The notes under the pieces: model-generated
Told to the model about the DNA's origin: nothing
Database searches by the model: none
What the model saw: the letters and a program-made list of their open reading frames with translations, nothing else
Assembly (NCBI RefSeq): GCF_900215375.1
Contig: NZ_OBEF01000022.1
Coordinates: 1 to 64,000 of the forward strand
DNA: 64,000 bases
Direction: 5' to 3'
Origin: Enterobacter sp. CC120223-11
Lineage (GTDB): Bacteria; Pseudomonadota; Gammaproteobacteria; Enterobacterales; Enterobacteriaceae
In this document: piece by piece, positions 1-9,845 of the stretch
How the letters are laid out: each line of letters starts with the position of its first letter
How positions within the stretch are numbered: the stretch's first letter is position 1
Translations under genes and position numbers: made by a program

Positions 1-175
1 TGATGCTCGTGAATTAAACTTCGTAATGAATTACGTATGTTCACTCAGAGACTTGGTATTCATTTTTCGTCTTGCGACGTTAAGAATCCATGTCACTTTG
101 AGTGCCCACACAGATTGTCTGATAAATTGTTAAAGAGCAGTGAAACGTGGCTTTCGCTCGCCGTTTCGAGGTCCC
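1..175 (-). promoter_or_regulatory. rRNA operon leader (5' of 16S rRNA)
   Basis: Read on the minus strand, this stretch matches the conserved transcribed leader of enterobacterial rrn operons that precedes 16S rRNA, including the GAATACCAAGTCTC and ACGTAATTCATTACGAAG blocks that form part of the RNase III processing stalk. The mature 16S gene should start a few tens of bases beyond base 1, outside the window. The position beside clpB matches E. coli rrnG. A 72-codon reading frame on the plus strand here is a shadow and is not annotated. Confidence 0.9.
127..139 (-). promoter_or_regulatory. rrn boxA antitermination element
   Basis: The minus strand reads TGCTCTTTAACAA, the enterobacterial boxA recognised by NusB/NusE in rRNA antitermination. 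A hairpin immediately upstream in the transcript (arms GAAACG at 142-147 and CGTTTC at 162-167) takes the place of boxB. Confidence 0.9.
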
Positions 176-177
176 GT

Positions 178-205
178 ATAATACGTTTTCCTCATTCAGA
201 GTCAA
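178..205 (-). promoter_or_regulatory. rrn P2 promoter
   Basis: On the minus strand there is a -35 TTGACT (200-205) and a -10 TATTAT (178-183) separated by 16 bp, the usual short spacer of rrn promoters. It lies about 40 bp upstream of boxA, as in E. coli rrn P2. Confidence 0.85.
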
Positions 206-297
206 GCGTTTATTTTCGCTTTTCTCTGTCAGAATTTCCGGAGAAACCCTGCTGAGCCGGCGGCTTGTTTGCCGTTGTTCCGTGTCAGTGGAGGCGC

Positions 298-325
298 ATT
301 ATAGGGAGTTATTCTGAGACGGCAA
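298..325 (-). promoter_or_regulatory. rrn P1 promoter
   Basis: The minus strand carries -10 TATAAT (298-303) in the context CTCCCTATAATGCGCC, which is the conserved P1 core with its GC-rich discriminator, and -35 TTGCCG (320-325) with a 16 bp spacer. The A/T-rich tract at about 330-350 is placed where an UP element would be. This is the stringently controlled, growth-rate regulated promoter. Confidence 0.88.
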
Positions 326-408
326 GTCTAAATTCAAAAAAACCTTTCAACCGCTCACTATTCATACAAATCACTATCTAAAGAGTGATTCTTGCTCATT
401 CCTTAACC

Positions 409-436
409 AAAAACGAGCCCCAAAGGGCCCGTTTTT
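409..436 (-). terminator. Rho-independent terminator of clpB
   Basis: The inverted repeat AAAAACG-a-GCCC / GGGC-c-CGTTTTT has a four-base loop. Its A/T flanks give a U-run in the minus-strand transcript. It lies 13 bp after the clpB stop codon and before the rrn promoter. Confidence 0.85.
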
Positions 437-449
437 GTTCTTTTGTGAC

Positions 450-3023
450 TTACTGCACGGCCACAATGTGGTCGTCTTTGACCATTAAGCGAATTGTTTT
501 CCCTGGAATCAGCTCTCCGGAAAGGATCTGCTGCGCCAGCGGGTTTTCAATCTGCTGCTGAATAGCACGTTTCAGCGGACGAGCCCCGTACACAGGATCG
601 TAGCCGTTGGCGCTAAGCAGCTTCAGCGCATCCTCTTCTATATGCACATCGTAACCGCGCTCTTCGAGACGCTGATACAAACGCTGCAGCTGAATCTTCG
701 CAATTGAAGCGATGTGTTTCTCACCCAGTGGATGGAACACCACCACTTCATCAATGCGGTTAATAAATTCTGGACGGAAGCTGTGGCTGACCACGCCCAG
801 CACCAGATCTTTCATGTGCCCGTAATCTAACTCGCCGAAGCGTTCCTGAATCAAATCGGAACCCAGGTTCGAGGTCATAATGACGACCGTATTGCGGAAG
901 TCGACCGTTCTGCCCTGCCCGTCCGTCAGACGACCATCGTCCAGCACCTGCAGCAGAATGTTGAACACATCCGGATGCGCTTTCTCAACTTCATCCAGCA
1001 GGATGACCGAGTAAGGGCGACGACGAACGGCCTCCGTCAGATAGCCGCCTTCTTCATAACCGACGTATCCAGGAGGCGCGCCGACGAGGCGCGAGACGGA
1101 GTGTTTCTCCATAAACTCGGACATGTCGATACGCACCATCGCATCATCACTGTCGAACATAAAGTTAGCCAGCGCTTTACAGAGTTCGGTTTTCCCGACA
1201 CCGGTTGGCCCAAGGAAGAGGAACGAACCGATAGGGCGATTCGGATCCGACAAACCGGCCCGGCTACGGCGAATGGCGTTAGAGACCGCTTCAACTGCCT
1301 CGTTTTGCCCGATCACGCGGCTGTGCAACTGCTGCTCCATACGCAGCAATTTTTCACGCTCACCTTCCAGCATTCTTGCCACCGGAATACCCGTCCAGCG
1401 CGCCAGCACATCGGCAATTTCTACGTCAGTCACGCGATTTTTCAGCAGGCGCATGGTTTTGCCTTCGGACTGCGTCGCCATTGCCAGCTGTTTTTCCAGT
1501 TCAGGAATTTTGCCGTATTGCAGCTCAGACATCCGCGCCAAGTCGCCCACGCGGCGAGCCTGCTCGATGGCGATTTTCGCCTGCTCAAGCTCCGATTTTA
1601 TGGTTTGCGTTCCGGAGAGTGACGCTTTCTCGGCCTTCCACTCTTCTTCCAGCTCGGAATATTGACGCTCTTTATCGTCCAGCTCTTCGTTAAGCATATC
1701 CAGACGCTTCAGGCTCGCTTCATCTGACTCTTTCTTCAGCGCCTGCTGTTCCAGCTTGAGCTGAATGATGCGCCGGTCCAGTCGGTCAAGTTCTTCCGGC
1801 TTCGAGTCAATCTGCATACGGATGCTGGAAGCGGCCTCATCAATAAGGTCGATGGCCTTGTCCGGCAGCTGTCGGTCTGCAATATAACGATGTGATAAAG
1901 TTGCTGCGGCCACGATGGCTGGATCGGTGATCTGCACATGGTGATGCAGCTCATAGCGCTCTTTCAGGCCGCGCAGAATCGCGATGGTATCTTCCACCGA
2001 AGGTTCCGCCACGAACACTTTCTGGAACCGGCGCTCAAGCGCTGCATCTTTCTCTATATACTGACGATACTCATCCAGCGTGGTCGCGCCTACGCAGTGA
2101 AGCTCACCACGTGCGAGCGCCGGTTTGAGCATGTTGCCGGCATCCATTGCGCCATCGGCTTTACCGGCACCCACCATGGTGTGCAGTTCGTCGATAAACA
2201 GGATGACGTTGCCTTCCTGCTTAGAGAGATCGTTCAGGACGCCTTTCAGACGCTCCTCGAACTCTCCGCGGTATTTCGCCCCCGCCACCAGCGCGCCCAT
2301 GTCCAGCGCCAGTACACGACGACCTTTCAGGCCTTCAGGCACTTCGCCGTTCACAATACGCTGCGCCAGCCCTTCAACGATGGCCGTTTTACCGACGCCG
2401 GGTTCACCAATCAGTACCGGGTTATTTTTGGTACGACGCTGCAATACCTGGATGGTGCGACGAATCTCTTCGTCACGACCGATGACCGGATCGAGCTTGC
2501 CCTGTTCGGCCCGCTCAGTCAGATCGAGTGTGTATTTCTTTAATGCCTGACGCTGGTCTTCGGCACCCTGATCGTTCACGCTTTCACCTCCGCGCATTTG
2601 TTCAATCGCCTGAGTCACATTGGCGGTTGTTGCTCCGGCGGTTTTCAACAGGTCGGTCAGCGTGCCACGTGATTCAAGGGCTGCCAGAACGAACAGTTCT
2701 GACGATATAAAGTTGTCATTGCCTTTTTGCGCCAGCTTGTCGCAAAGGTTCAGCACACGCACCAGATCCTGAGACGGCTGAACGTCACCACCGGTGCCTT
2801 CCACCTGTGGCAAACGGCTCAATGCCTGATCGATGGCCGTGCGCAGCTGCCCGGCGTTAACGCCAGCAGAGGTTAATAACGGACGAACCGAACCACCTTC
2901 CTGATTCAGAAGTGCGCTCATTAAGTGAAGTGGTTCGATGAATTGGTTGTCGTGCCCCAGTGCGAGAGACTGGGCATCGGCGAGAGCAAGCTGGAATTTA
3001 TTGGTAAGACGATCCAGACGCAT
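450..3023 (-). CDS. clpB: ATP-dependent disaggregase ClpB (Hsp104 family)
   Basis: 857 residues, nearly identical to E. coli ClpB. It is a cytoplasmic hexameric AAA+ chaperone that pulls polypeptides out of aggregates together with DnaK/DnaJ/GrpE. Visible parts are the N-domain (about 1-145), AAA-1 with Walker A GEPGVGKT and Walker B ILFIDE, the coiled-coil middle domain rich in Glu/Lys (about 400-530), and AAA-2 with Walker A GPTGVGKT and LLDEVEKAH. The start at 3023 ([11 protein letters not shown]) is preferred over an ATG four codons earlier because the strong GGGAGGAG ribosome site lies between the two. Transcribed from a heat-shock promoter; the co-chaperone gene grpE is also in this window and also has one. 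Confidence 0.98.
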   Translation of the reverse strand: MRLDRLTNKFQLALADAQSLALGHDNQFIEPLHLMSALLNQEGGSVRPLLTSAGVNAGQLRTAIDQALSRLPQVEGTGGDVQPSQDLVRVLNLCDKLAQKGNDNFISSELFVLAALESRGTLTDLLKTAGATTANVTQAIEQMRGGESVNDQGAEDQRQALKKYTLDLTERAEQGKLDPVIGRDEEIRRTIQVLQRRTKNNPVLIGEPGVGKTAIVEGLAQRIVNGEVPEGLKGRRVLALDMGALVAGAKYRGEFEERLKGVLNDLSKQEGNVILFIDELHTMVGAGKADGAMDAGNMLKPALARGELHCVGATTLDEYRQYIEKDAALERRFQKVFVAEPSVEDTIAILRGLKERYELHHHVQITDPAIVAAATLSHRYIADRQLPDKAIDLIDEAASSIRMQIDSKPEELDRLDRRIIQLKLEQQALKKESDEASLKRLDMLNEELDDKERQYSELEEEWKAEKASLSGTQTIKSELEQAKIAIEQARRVGDLARMSELQYGKIPELEKQLAMATQSEGKTMRLLKNRVTDVEIADVLARWTGIPVARMLEGEREKLLRMEQQLHSRVIGQNEAVEAVSNAIRRSRAGLSDPNRPIGSFLFLGPTGVGKTELCKALANFMFDSDDAMVRIDMSEFMEKHSVSRLVGAPPGYVGYEEGGYLTEAVRRRPYSVILLDEVEKAHPDVFNILLQVLDDGRLTDGQGRTVDFRNTVVIMTSNLGSDLIQERFGELDYGHMKDLVLGVVSHSFRPEFINRIDEVVVFHPLGEKHIASIAKIQLQRLYQRLEERGYDVHIEEDALKLLSANGYDPVYGARPLKRAIQQQIENPLAQQILSGELIPGKTIRLMVKDDHIVAVQ
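2577..2590 (-). promoter_or_regulatory. internal translation start for short ClpB (about 80 kDa)
   Basis: At codon 149 there is a GTG (first base 2579) preceded in the message by GGAGGTGAAAGC, an almost perfect Shine-Dalgarno sequence six bases upstream. E. coli makes a second ClpB form lacking the N-domain from the equivalent GTG at codon 149. The site is kept here, so both forms are expected. Confidence 0.75.
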
Positions 3024-3061
3024 AACTCCTCCCATAACAGGTCAATTTTGCTACTGGAGAT

Positions 3062-3090
3062 TAAATGAGGTCATCCCTCAATTATTCAAG
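3062..3090 (-). promoter_or_regulatory. sigma-32 heat-shock promoter of clpB
   Basis: The minus strand reads CTTGAA (3085-3090), 15 bases, then CTCATTTA (3062-3069). This fits the sigma-32 consensus CTTGAA/CCCCATNT and matches the known E. coli clpB promoter region as I recall it. Confidence 0.85.
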
Positions 3091-3151
3091 GTTAGAGACC
3101 TGGACTATGTGAAAAATAAGTCAGCCTTCTGGATCGTCTTGATTCGTTAGG

Positions 3152-3883
3152 TTATATCAGCCAAATGAAACTTGCCATACGACCGGTCGTCCGATCGCGT
3201 CGATAAGAGAAAAAATCATCCTTTTCACTTAGCGTACAGCGTTCACCGCCGAACACCTGAGTCACACCGACGTTTGCCAGACGCTGACGCGCTAACTGAT
3301 AAATATGGGCGAAATATTTCTCGCCAACAGGACGGAAAGCGTTGTCGGCTTTCGCATCCTTAGCCATGAAAGCCTCACGGACTTCCGGACCAACTTCAAA
3401 GGCCTGCGGACCAATCGCCGGACCGAGCCAGGCCAGAATGTTTTCTGGCTGATCTTTAAAGTGCGCAATGGTTTGTTCCAGAACGCCATCACATAACCCA
3501 CGCCAGCCCGCGTGGGCTGCGGCCACTTCCGTACCCGCTTTATTGCAAAACAGCACCGGTAAACAGTCGGCAGTCATCACCGCACACACCAAACCCGGTT
3601 TGTTGCTGTAGGACGCATCGGCTTTTTTAGACGCGTATTCGCCCCCGGTCAGCGTTAATACCGCATTGCCGTGAACCTGCTCAAGCCAGACCGGGCGTGA
3701 AGGAAACGCCGCCGCTTCATAAAAGCGATTGCGATTCTCTTCAACGTGCTGCGGATTATCGCCACAGTGGGCACCAAGATTGAGTGCGTCATAGGGCGGT
3801 AAACTGACGCCGCCCACTCGCGTGGAACTGCACGCACCAACGCCTTCAGGCATCGGCCACTGAGGTACGATAATTTTGGTCAT
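3152..3883 (-). CDS. pgeF: peptidoglycan editing factor PgeF (YfiH, laccase-domain family)
   Basis: 243 residues, the same length as E. coli YfiH and strongly alike. The family removes wrongly incorporated amino acids from UDP-MurNAc peptide precursors in the cytoplasm; purified members also show polyphenol-oxidase or nucleoside-directed activity. The metal-binding residues are visible as QVHGN (His71), TADCLPV (Cys about 107) and AAHAGWRG (His about 124). The start overlaps the rluD stop in an ATGA junction, so the two genes are translationally coupled. Confidence 0.95.
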   Translation of the reverse strand: MTKIIVPQWPMPEGVGACSSTRVGGVSLPPYDALNLGAHCGDNPQHVEENRNRFYEAAAFPSRPVWLEQVHGNAVLTLTGGEYASKKADASYSNKPGLVCAVMTADCLPVLFCNKAGTEVAAAHAGWRGLCDGVLEQTIAHFKDQPENILAWLGPAIGPQAFEVGPEVREAFMAKDAKADNAFRPVGEKYFAHIYQLARQRLANVGVTQVFGGERCTLSEKDDFFSYRRDRTTGRMASFIWLI

Positions 3884-4860
3884 AGCCAGGCAACATCATC
3901 CTTATGTTCTTCGAAATCAGCGCGCATGGCATCGATCAAATCGACCATATCCTGTGGGATCGGCGCGTGCCATTCCATCTGAATACCGGTAATCGGGTGA
4001 TAAAGACGAAGCATCGTCGCGTGCAGCGCCTGACGATCGAACTTACGAAGTTCAGTAATAAACGCTTCTGATGCGCCTTTCGGCGGACGCGGACGGCCAC
4101 CGTACAGCTGATCGCCCACCAGCGGGTGAGTGATGTGCGCCATATGCACGCGGATTTGATGTGTGCGCCCGGTTTCCAGACGTAAACGCAAACGCGTGTG
4201 AATACGGAAATGTTCCATGATGCGATAGTGCGTCACCGCCGGTTTACCCATCGGGTGAACGGACATGTGGGTGCGCTTGGTCGGGTGACGGCTGATTGGT
4301 TCTTCTACCGTGCCGCCCGAAGTCATATGGCCAATCGCCACTGCTTCATATTCACGGGTAATTTCACGCAGCTGCAGCGCTTCCACCAGACGAGTCTGAG
4401 CCGGTACGGTCTTCGCGACCACCATCAGGCCCGTCGTGTCTTTATCCAGACGGTGAACAATGCCCGCACGTGGCACATCCACAATTGGCGGATAGTAGTG
4501 CAGCAATGCATTCAGAATCGTGCCGTCAGGGTTACCCGCGCCCGGATGCACCACCAGGTCACGCGGCTTGTTGATAACGATAATGTCGTCATCTTCATAA
4601 ACGATCGTCAGCGGGATATCCTGCGGCTCGAAGCGGGCTTCCTCTTCGATTTCAGCGTCGATGGAGACCTTTTCTCCCCCTAACACTTTCTCTTTCGGCT
4701 TGTCACAAATGACGCCGTTCACCTGCACTCGCTTATCCAGGATCCATTCTTTTATGCGCGAACGTGAATAATCCGGGAACATTTCGGCCAAAGCCTGATC
4801 TAAGCGTTGACCGAGTTGTTTTTCGGATACCGTTGCGGTGAGTTGTACTAGTTGTGCCAT
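3880..4860 (-). CDS. rluD: 23S rRNA pseudouridine(1911/1915/1917) synthase RluD
   Basis: 326 residues. It makes the three pseudouridines of helix 69 of 23S rRNA, needed for normal 50S assembly and termination. An S4 RNA-binding domain (about 18-85, QRLDQALAEMF..SRSRIKEWI) precedes the catalytic domain with HRLDKDTTG, whose Asp (about 139) is the nucleophile, and the RTHQIRVH motif. It is divergent from bamD and forms a two-gene unit with pgeF. Confidence 0.97.
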   Translation of the reverse strand: MAQLVQLTATVSEKQLGQRLDQALAEMFPDYSRSRIKEWILDKRVQVNGVICDKPKEKVLGGEKVSIDAEIEEEARFEPQDIPLTIVYEDDDIIVINKPRDLVVHPGAGNPDGTILNALLHYYPPIVDVPRAGIVHRLDKDTTGLMVVAKTVPAQTRLVEALQLREITREYEAVAIGHMTSGGTVEEPISRHPTKRTHMSVHPMGKPAVTHYRIMEHFRIHTRLRLRLETGRTHQIRVHMAHITHPLVGDQLYGGRPRPPKGASEAFITELRKFDRQALHATMLRLYHPITGIQMEWHAPIPQDMVDLIDAMRADFEEHKDDVAWL

Positions 4861-4991
4861 AGACAGCTTCTTCGTTTAACGTTGGGTTTTACGGCTTCGC
4901 CGTATAATATAGTGTGCTATTGTAGCTGGTCTTAATCGGGAGCAGGAATGATAATCTCCCGCATAAACATTCTGAGGAAAGTCAAAACGTC

Positions 4992-5735
4992 ATGACGCGC
5001 ATGAAATACCTGGTGGCCCTTGCCACACTGAGCCTGGCTTTGGCGGGTTGCTCCGGTTCAAAGGAAGAGGTGCCTGATAACCCGCCAAATGAAATCTACG
5101 CGACTGCTCAACAAAAGTTGCAGGACGGTAACTGGAAACAGGCGATAACGCAACTGGAAGCGCTCGATAACCGCTATCCGTTTGGCCCGTATTCTCAGCA
5201 GGTTCAGCTCGACCTGATTTATGCCTACTACAAGAATGCCGATCTGCCGCTGGCTCAGGCTGCGATCGACCGCTTTATGCGCCTCAACCCGACTCACCCG
5301 AACATTGACTACGTCATCTATATGCGTGGCCTGACCAACATGGCTCTGGATGATAGCGCCCTGCAGGGCTTCTTCGGGGTTGACCGTTCAGACCGCGATC
5401 CGCAGCACGCTCGCGATGCTTTCAACGACTTCTCTAAACTGGTGCGTGGCTATCCGCAGAGCCAGTACGCTTCTGACGCCTACAAGCGCATGGTGTTCCT
5501 GAAAGACCGCCTGGCGAAATATGAGCTGTCCGTTGTGGATTACTACACCGATCGCGGCGCATGGGTTGCCGTGGTGAACCGCGTGGAAGGCATGCTCCGC
5601 GACTTCCCGGACACGCAAGCCACCCGCGATGCGCTGCCGAAGATGGAAAAAGCTTACCGCGAAATGCAGATGACCGCGCAGGCCGACAAAGTGGCGAAAA
5701 TCATCGCCGCTAACAGCAGCAAGACCAGCAGCTGA
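4992..5735 (+). CDS. bamD: outer membrane assembly lipoprotein BamD
   Basis: 247 residues, essential component of the BAM complex that folds beta-barrels into the outer membrane. A lipoprotein signal peptide ends in the lipobox LAGC (Cys19). The rest is a TPR-like helical repeat protein ([48 protein letters not shown] pattern begins at about 34, cited here only by its position and shape). A possible promoter has TATAAT at 4903-4908. Followed by a clear terminator. Confidence 0.96.
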   Translation: MTRMKYLVALATLSLALAGCSGSKEEVPDNPPNEIYATAQQKLQDGNWKQAITQLEALDNRYPFGPYSQQVQLDLIYAYYKNADLPLAQAAIDRFMRLNPTHPNIDYVIYMRGLTNMALDDSALQGFFGVDRSDRDPQHARDAFNDFSKLVRGYPQSQYASDAYKRMVFLKDRLAKYELSVVDYYTDRGAWVAVVNRVEGMLRDFPDTQATRDALPKMEKAYREMQMTAQADKVAKIIAANSSKTSS

Positions 5736-5750
5736 CAGCCTCTTTTCATG

Positions 5751-5782
5751 AAAAACGGCAGCCCAGGTGGCTGCCGTTTTTG
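5751..5782 (+). terminator. Rho-independent terminator of bamD
   Basis: AAAAACGGCAGCC / GGCTGCCGTTTTT with a short loop, followed by GTTTTT, begins 16 bp after the bamD stop codon. Confidence 0.9.
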
Positions 5783-5924
5783 TTTTTAATTCGCGGTAAT
5801 GCTGAAGCGGTTTAGCGCCAGATCATCCCATCAACTATGGCCCGCTTTTGCCCATTCCTCAAGTATTAAATCCCCTGTTCCTGTCCTGCCTCACAAAATA
5901 CACTGACTGACAAAAAGTGACAAA

Positions 5925-5948
5925 ATAACGTGATTCAAATCACACATT
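5925..5948 (+). promoter_or_regulatory. probable CRP site upstream of raiA
   Basis: The palindrome AACGTGATTCAAATCACACATT matches the CRP consensus TGTGA-N6-TCACA in nine of ten core positions. It is centred about 70 bp before the raiA start. The raiA gene of E. coli is known to respond to cAMP-CRP, so a regulatory role is likely. Confidence 0.7.
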
Positions 5949-6007
5949 TTGACATTAAGAACGGTATGCTGGATTCACCAAGACGGGAAAGACAAGAGGT
6001 AAAATTT

Positions 6008-6340
6008 ATGACAATGAACATTACCAGTAAACAAATGGACATTACTCCGGCCATCCGCCAGCACGTCACAGACCGTCTCACCAAACTTGAAAAATGGCAA
6101 ACCCAACTGATTAACCCGCACATCATTCTGTCTAAGGAGCCACAGGGTTTTGTTGCCGACGCAACCATGAACACACCAAACGGCCATCTGGTTGCCAGCG
6201 CGCGTCATGAAGATATGTACACCGCCATTAACGAATTGATCAACAAGCTGGAAAGGCAGCTCAATAAAGTGCAACACAAAGGGGAAGCACGTCGCGCCAA
6301 CGCATCGGTGAAAGACGTCAACTTCGTTGAACAAGAGTAA
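6008..6340 (+). CDS. raiA: ribosome-associated inhibitor A (RaiA/YfiA)
   Basis: 110 residues, slightly shorter than E. coli YfiA because the acidic tail is reduced to VEQE. The protein binds the 30S decoding region in stationary phase or cold shock, blocks translation and counters 100S dimer formation. The whole length is the HPF/RaiA S30AE fold. The ATG at 6008 is chosen because it follows AGAGGTAAAATTT and gives the family N-terminus [10 protein letters not shown]; an upstream in-frame GTG has no ribosome site and lies inside the CRP site. Confidence 0.96.
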   Translation: MTMNITSKQMDITPAIRQHVTDRLTKLEKWQTQLINPHIILSKEPQGFVADATMNTPNGHLVASARHEDMYTAINELINKLERQLNKVQHKGEARRANASVKDVNFVEQE

Positions 6341-6362
6341 TCCTTAACAACTGTGTTAATCC

Positions 6363-6386
6363 AACGCGCCTCCGGGCGCGTTTTTT
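6363..6386 (+). terminator. Rho-independent terminator of raiA
   Basis: AACGCGCC-tcc-GGGCGCGTT followed by TTTTT, starting 23 bp after the raiA stop codon. Confidence 0.9.
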
Positions 6387-6462
6387 GTGCCTGTGCGTTT
6401 TTACGGTTGACAGCATGAAAACAGTACGGTTAATTTAACTGTCTGCCTCTAAGGAAAACCTG

Positions 6463-6519
6463 ATGAAAACCGTGCCGTTCTTCTTCGCATTCTTTTTTAG
6501 CTTCTTTACCTTCCCCTGA
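6463..6519 (+). CDS. pheL: pheA leader peptide PheL
   Basis: An 18-codon reading frame, MKTVPFFFAFFFSFFTFP, preceded by TAAGGAAAACCTG. Nine of 18 residues are Phe, against seven of 15 in E. coli as I recall it. Ribosome stalling at these codons when Phe-tRNA is scarce allows the antiterminator to form and pheA to be read. It is too short for ordinary gene calling. Confidence 0.95.
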   Translation: MKTVPFFFAFFFSFFTFP

Positions 6520-6566
6520 ACGGGAGGCGTTTCGTCGTGTGATAAAGAATGCGAAGACGAACAATG

Positions 6567-6596
6567 AGGCCTCCCACACCGGGGGGCCTTTTTTAT
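6567..6596 (+). terminator. pheA attenuator
   Basis: AGGCCTCCC / GGGGGGCCT with an acac loop, then a T-run, between pheL and pheA. The upstream segment GCGAAGACGAACAATGAGG (about 6551-6569) can pair earlier in the leader and so form the alternative structure. Classical phenylalanine attenuation. Confidence 0.9.
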
Positions 6597-6618
6597 TGAT
6601 AACAAGAAAGGCGACATT

Positions 6619-7779
6619 ATGACTGCGGAAAACCCGTTACTGGCTCTGCGCGATAAGATAAGCGCGCTGGATGAAAAGCTGCTCTCTCTGCTGGCCGAGC
6701 GTCGTGGGCTGGCGGTGGAAGTGGGCAAAGCTAAGCTGCTGTCACATCGCCCGGTACGCGATATCGATCGCGAGCGCGACCTGCTTGAACGCCTGATTAC
6801 CCTCGGCAAAACGCACCATCTGGATGCACACTACATCACCCGCCTGTTCCAGCTGATTATTGAAGACTCCGTCCTGACGCAGCAAACGCTGCTCCAGCAG
6901 CATCTGAATAAAATTAACCCACACTCTGCGCGAGTGGCTTTCCTGGGGCCGAAGGGTTCCTATTCACATCTCGCCGCGCGTCAGTATGCCGCCCGCCACT
7001 TCGAGCAGTTTATCGAAAGCGGCTGTGCTAAATTCGCCGACATCTTTAATCAGGTGGAAACCGGACAGGCCGACTACGCCGTCGTCCCTATCGAAAACAC
7101 CAGTTCCGGCGCCATCAACGACGTCTACGATCTCCTGCAGCACACCAGCCTTTCTATCGTTGGCGAAATGACGATCCCTATCGATCACTGCGTGCTGGTT
7201 TCTGGCTCTACCGATCTTAATAAGATTGAAACCGTCTACAGCCACCCGCAGCCGTTCCAGCAGTGCAGCCAGTTCCTGAACCGTTACCCGCACTGGAAAA
7301 TTGAGTACACCGAGAGCACATCTGCCGCAATGGAGAAAGTCGCGGAAGCAAACTCGCCACACGTGGCGGCACTCGGTAGTGAAGCAGGCGGCGGTTTGTA
7401 TGGCTTACAGGTGCTGGAGCGCAACCTGGCTAACCAGACGCAGAACATCACCCGCTTTGTCGTGCTGGCCCGCAAAGCCATCAACGTCTCCGATCAGGTT
7501 CCGGCGAAAACCACGCTGCTGATGGCAACCGGGCAACAGGCCGGTGCTCTGGTAGAGGCGCTTTTGGTATTACGTAATCATAATCTGATCATGACTAAGC
7601 TCGAATCGCGCCCGATCTACGGCAATCCGTGGGAAGAGATGTTCTATCTGGATATTCAGGCGAACCTGGAATCAGATGCGATGCAGAAGGCGCTGAAGGA
7701 GCTGGGTGAGATCACCCGCTCCATGAAAGTATTGGGCTGCTACCCAAGTGAGAACGTGGTGCCTGTCGATCCGGCTTAA
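6619..7779 (+). CDS. pheA: bifunctional chorismate mutase/prephenate dehydratase (P-protein)
   Basis: 386 residues, same length as E. coli PheA. The N-terminal AroQ-type chorismate mutase (about 1-95, [16 protein letters not shown]) converts chorismate to prephenate; the prephenate dehydratase domain (about 105-285, with the [10 protein letters not shown] start and the IENTSSGA motif) yields phenylpyruvate. The C-terminal ACT domain carries the GALV and ESRP motifs used for phenylalanine feedback inhibition. Cytoplasmic. Its end overlaps the convergent SMP-30 gene by 4 bp. Confidence 0.98.
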   Translation: MTAENPLLALRDKISALDEKLLSLLAERRGLAVEVGKAKLLSHRPVRDIDRERDLLERLITLGKTHHLDAHYITRLFQLIIEDSVLTQQTLLQQHLNKINPHSARVAFLGPKGSYSHLAARQYAARHFEQFIESGCAKFADIFNQVETGQADYAVVPIENTSSGAINDVYDLLQHTSLSIVGEMTIPIDHCVLVSGSTDLNKIETVYSHPQPFQQCSQFLNRYPHWKIEYTESTSAAMEKVAEANSPHVAALGSEAGGGLYGLQVLERNLANQTQNITRFVVLARKAINVSDQVPAKTTLLMATGQQAGALVEALLVLRNHNLIMTKLESRPIYGNPWEEMFYLDIQANLESDAMQKALKELGEITRSMKVLGCYPSENVVPVDPA

Positions 7780-8648
7780 GCCTCGATAAACGGTAATTTC
7801 TTCATCCCTGCCACATCCACGGGCAGGGTGAAGATGGCCCCGGACAGAGGATATTTCCGCACTTCTTCAGCGCTCATATTTTCCCGGGTCGTGGTGATAA
7901 ACAGCGTTTTCATCTCTGGCCCACCGAAGCAGACCATCGTCGGACAGCGCACCGGCAAACGGTACTCAGCCAGCTGTTCACCCTCGGGTGAGAATCTCGC
8001 GACGCGCCAGCCGTCAAACATTGCGCTCCAGTAGCAGCCTTCCTCGTCAACCGCCGCGCCATCAGGAATGCCTTGTCCTGAATTAAACTGGCGGAACACC
8101 TCACGCTTGCCGGGTTCGCCCTGCGCATCCAGAGGCGTACGATAAATGACCCCGTTCGGCGTATCCGACGTGTACATCCACTTTTTATCTGCACTGAACG
8201 CCAGGCCGTTGGCTCCGTGAATATCGCACTGAATCACTTTCGGTTTGAGATGGCTATCCACGCGCACTAAAAGTGCCCCGTTATAATCTCCCGGCCCCCA
8301 GAATGTTCCCGCATAAAAACGTCCGTCGCGATCGGTACCGCCGTCGTTAAATCTTGCCAGCTGTGGATTGCTCGGGTTGTCGCAAATTTTACGTACCAGC
8401 AAACCGTGCCTGTCGCTGAGCCAGATAGCGCTGCGAAGCGCAACGATAAATCCGCCCTTTTCCCGCAGTGAAAAACAGCCAACCTCCTCCGGAAACTGCA
8501 ACACCTGATGATCGCCTGTGTTGAGATCGTAGCGATGAATTTCACACTCGAGGATATCGGCCCAGTAGAGCGCCTGTTCAGCTTCGCTCCAGGTCGGACA
8601 TTCCGGCAGGTGGCCGGCGTAATCGAACAACACTTCTGGCTGCGGCAT
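7776..8648 (-). CDS. SMP-30/gluconolactonase/LRE family protein
   Basis: 290 residues, a six-bladed beta-propeller of the SMP-30 (regucalcin/gluconolactonase) family. Members are cytoplasmic or periplasmic lactonases that use one divalent metal. The metal ligands can be placed at Glu16 (PECPTW), Asn about 101 (RFNDGG), Asn about 150 (GANGLAFS) and Asp about 200 (IPDGAAVD). There is no signal peptide. The substrate is unknown; sugar-acid lactones are likely from the family. It sits between pheA and tyrA, where E. coli K-12 has no such gene, and is convergent with pheA. The ribosome site AGGGAAACCACC supports the start. Confidence 0.85.
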   Translation of the reverse strand: MPQPEVLFDYAGHLPECPTWSEAEQALYWADILECEIHRYDLNTGDHQVLQFPEEVGCFSLREKGGFIVALRSAIWLSDRHGLLVRKICDNPSNPQLARFNDGGTDRDGRFYAGTFWGPGDYNGALLVRVDSHLKPKVIQCDIHGANGLAFSADKKWMYTSDTPNGVIYRTPLDAQGEPGKREVFRQFNSGQGIPDGAAVDEEGCYWSAMFDGWRVARFSPEGEQLAEYRLPVRCPTMVCFGGPEMKTLFITTTRENMSAEEVRKYPLSGAIFTLPVDVAGMKKLPFIEA

Positions 8649-8663
8649 GGTGGTTTCCCTGTG

Positions 8664-8697
8664 AAAAAAAAGCCAGCGGGTTTCCCCTCTGGCTTTT
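8664..8697 (-). terminator. Rho-independent terminator of aroF-tyrA
   Basis: AAAAGCCAG (8668-8676) / CTGGCTTTT (8689-8697). The A-run on the plus strand (8664-8671) gives the U-run of the minus-strand transcript. It lies between the tyrA stop and the SMP-30 gene start. Confidence 0.85.
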
Positions 8698-8714
8698 GAG
8701 TATAAACAGATTTT

Positions 8715-9836
8715 TTACTGTCGGCTGTCGTTTGCCTGCCGGAGCAGCGTCCGGCTTTCGCTCTGGAAGCGCTGGGCGTAATCACCAAACCAGTGCTCCA
8801 CTTTGCGGAAGCTGTCGATAAAGGCCTGCTTATCGCCCTGCTCCAGCAGGCCAATGGCCTCGCCGAAGCGTTTGTAGTAGCGCTTTATCAGCTGAATGTT
8901 GCTCTGGGACGACATAATAATGTCGGCGTAAAGCTGCGGATCCTGAGCAAACAGACGGCCTACCATCGCCAGTTCCAGGCGGTAAATCGGCGAAGAGAGT
9001 GCCAGCAGCTGTTCCAGCTGAACGTTCTCTTCTGCCAGGTGCAGGCCATAGGCGAAAGTCGCGAAGTGGCGCAGCGCCTGGATAAACGCCATGTTCTGAT
9101 CGTGCTCTACGGCGCTAATGCGATGCAAACGCGCACCCCAGACCTGAATCTGCTCCAGGAACCACTGATAGGCTTCCGGCTGACGACCGTCGCAGTAGAC
9201 CACAACCTGCTTGGCAAGACTGCCGCTGTCCGGGCCGAACATCGGGTGCAGCCCCAACACAGGACCATTGTGCGCCGCCAGCATCGCCTGCAATGGCACC
9301 GCCTTCACCGAAGCCAAATCAACCAGAATGCAGTCATCCGGCAACGCCGGCAGTTTCTCAATGATTTGAGCCGTCGTGTGGATCGGCACGCTGACGATAA
9401 CCATGCCAGCGTCCGCCACCAACTCTTCTGCGCGCGCCCAGTCTTCTTTCTCGAGGATCCGCACCTGATAGCCTGACAGCGTGAGCATCTTCTCAAACAG
9501 ACGCCCCATCTGACCGCCACCGCCGACGATCACCACCGGGCGCAGCTGCGGATAGAGCGTTTTAAAGCCTTTGTCGTTTTCGCTGGAGTAGGACTCGCGC
9601 ATAACGCGACGCAGGACATCTTCAATCAGATCCGGCGGCACGCCAAGCGCCGCAGCCTCTTCGCGACGAGACGCCAGCATGGACGCCTCACGCTCAGGGA
9701 CATAAATCGGCAGGCCGTATTTGCTTTTCACCTCGCCGACTTCGGCTACCAGCTCCAGGCGGCGCGCCAGCAGATCCAGCAGCGCCTTATCAACTTCATC
9801 GATTTGATCGCGTAGCGCGGTCAGTTCAGCAACCAT
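8715..9836 (-). CDS. tyrA: bifunctional chorismate mutase/prephenate dehydrogenase (T-protein)
   Basis: 373 residues as in E. coli. An AroQ chorismate mutase domain (about 1-90, [19 protein letters not shown]) is followed by an NAD-binding prephenate dehydrogenase domain starting at the glycine-rich [11 protein letters not shown] near residue 100. It makes 4-hydroxyphenylpyruvate for tyrosine and is inhibited by tyrosine. Nine bases separate it from aroF, so the two form the tyrosine operon. Confidence 0.98.
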   Translation of the reverse strand: MVAELTALRDQIDEVDKALLDLLARRLELVAEVGEVKSKYGLPIYVPEREASMLASRREEAAALGVPPDLIEDVLRRVMRESYSSENDKGFKTLYPQLRPVVIVGGGGQMGRLFEKMLTLSGYQVRILEKEDWARAEELVADAGMVIVSVPIHTTAQIIEKLPALPDDCILVDLASVKAVPLQAMLAAHNGPVLGLHPMFGPDSGSLAKQVVVYCDGRQPEAYQWFLEQIQVWGARLHRISAVEHDQNMAFIQALRHFATFAYGLHLAEENVQLEQLLALSSPIYRLELAMVGRLFAQDPQLYADIIMSSQSNIQLIKRYYKRFGEAIGLLEQGDKQAFIDSFRKVEHWFGDYAQRFQSESRTLLRQANDSRQ

Positions 9837-9845
9837 AAATTCCTC

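Noticed and set aside
37-255. 72-codon reading frame on the plus strand
   Set aside because: It lies on the antisense of the rRNA leader and P2 promoter; a well-known false gene at rrn operons.
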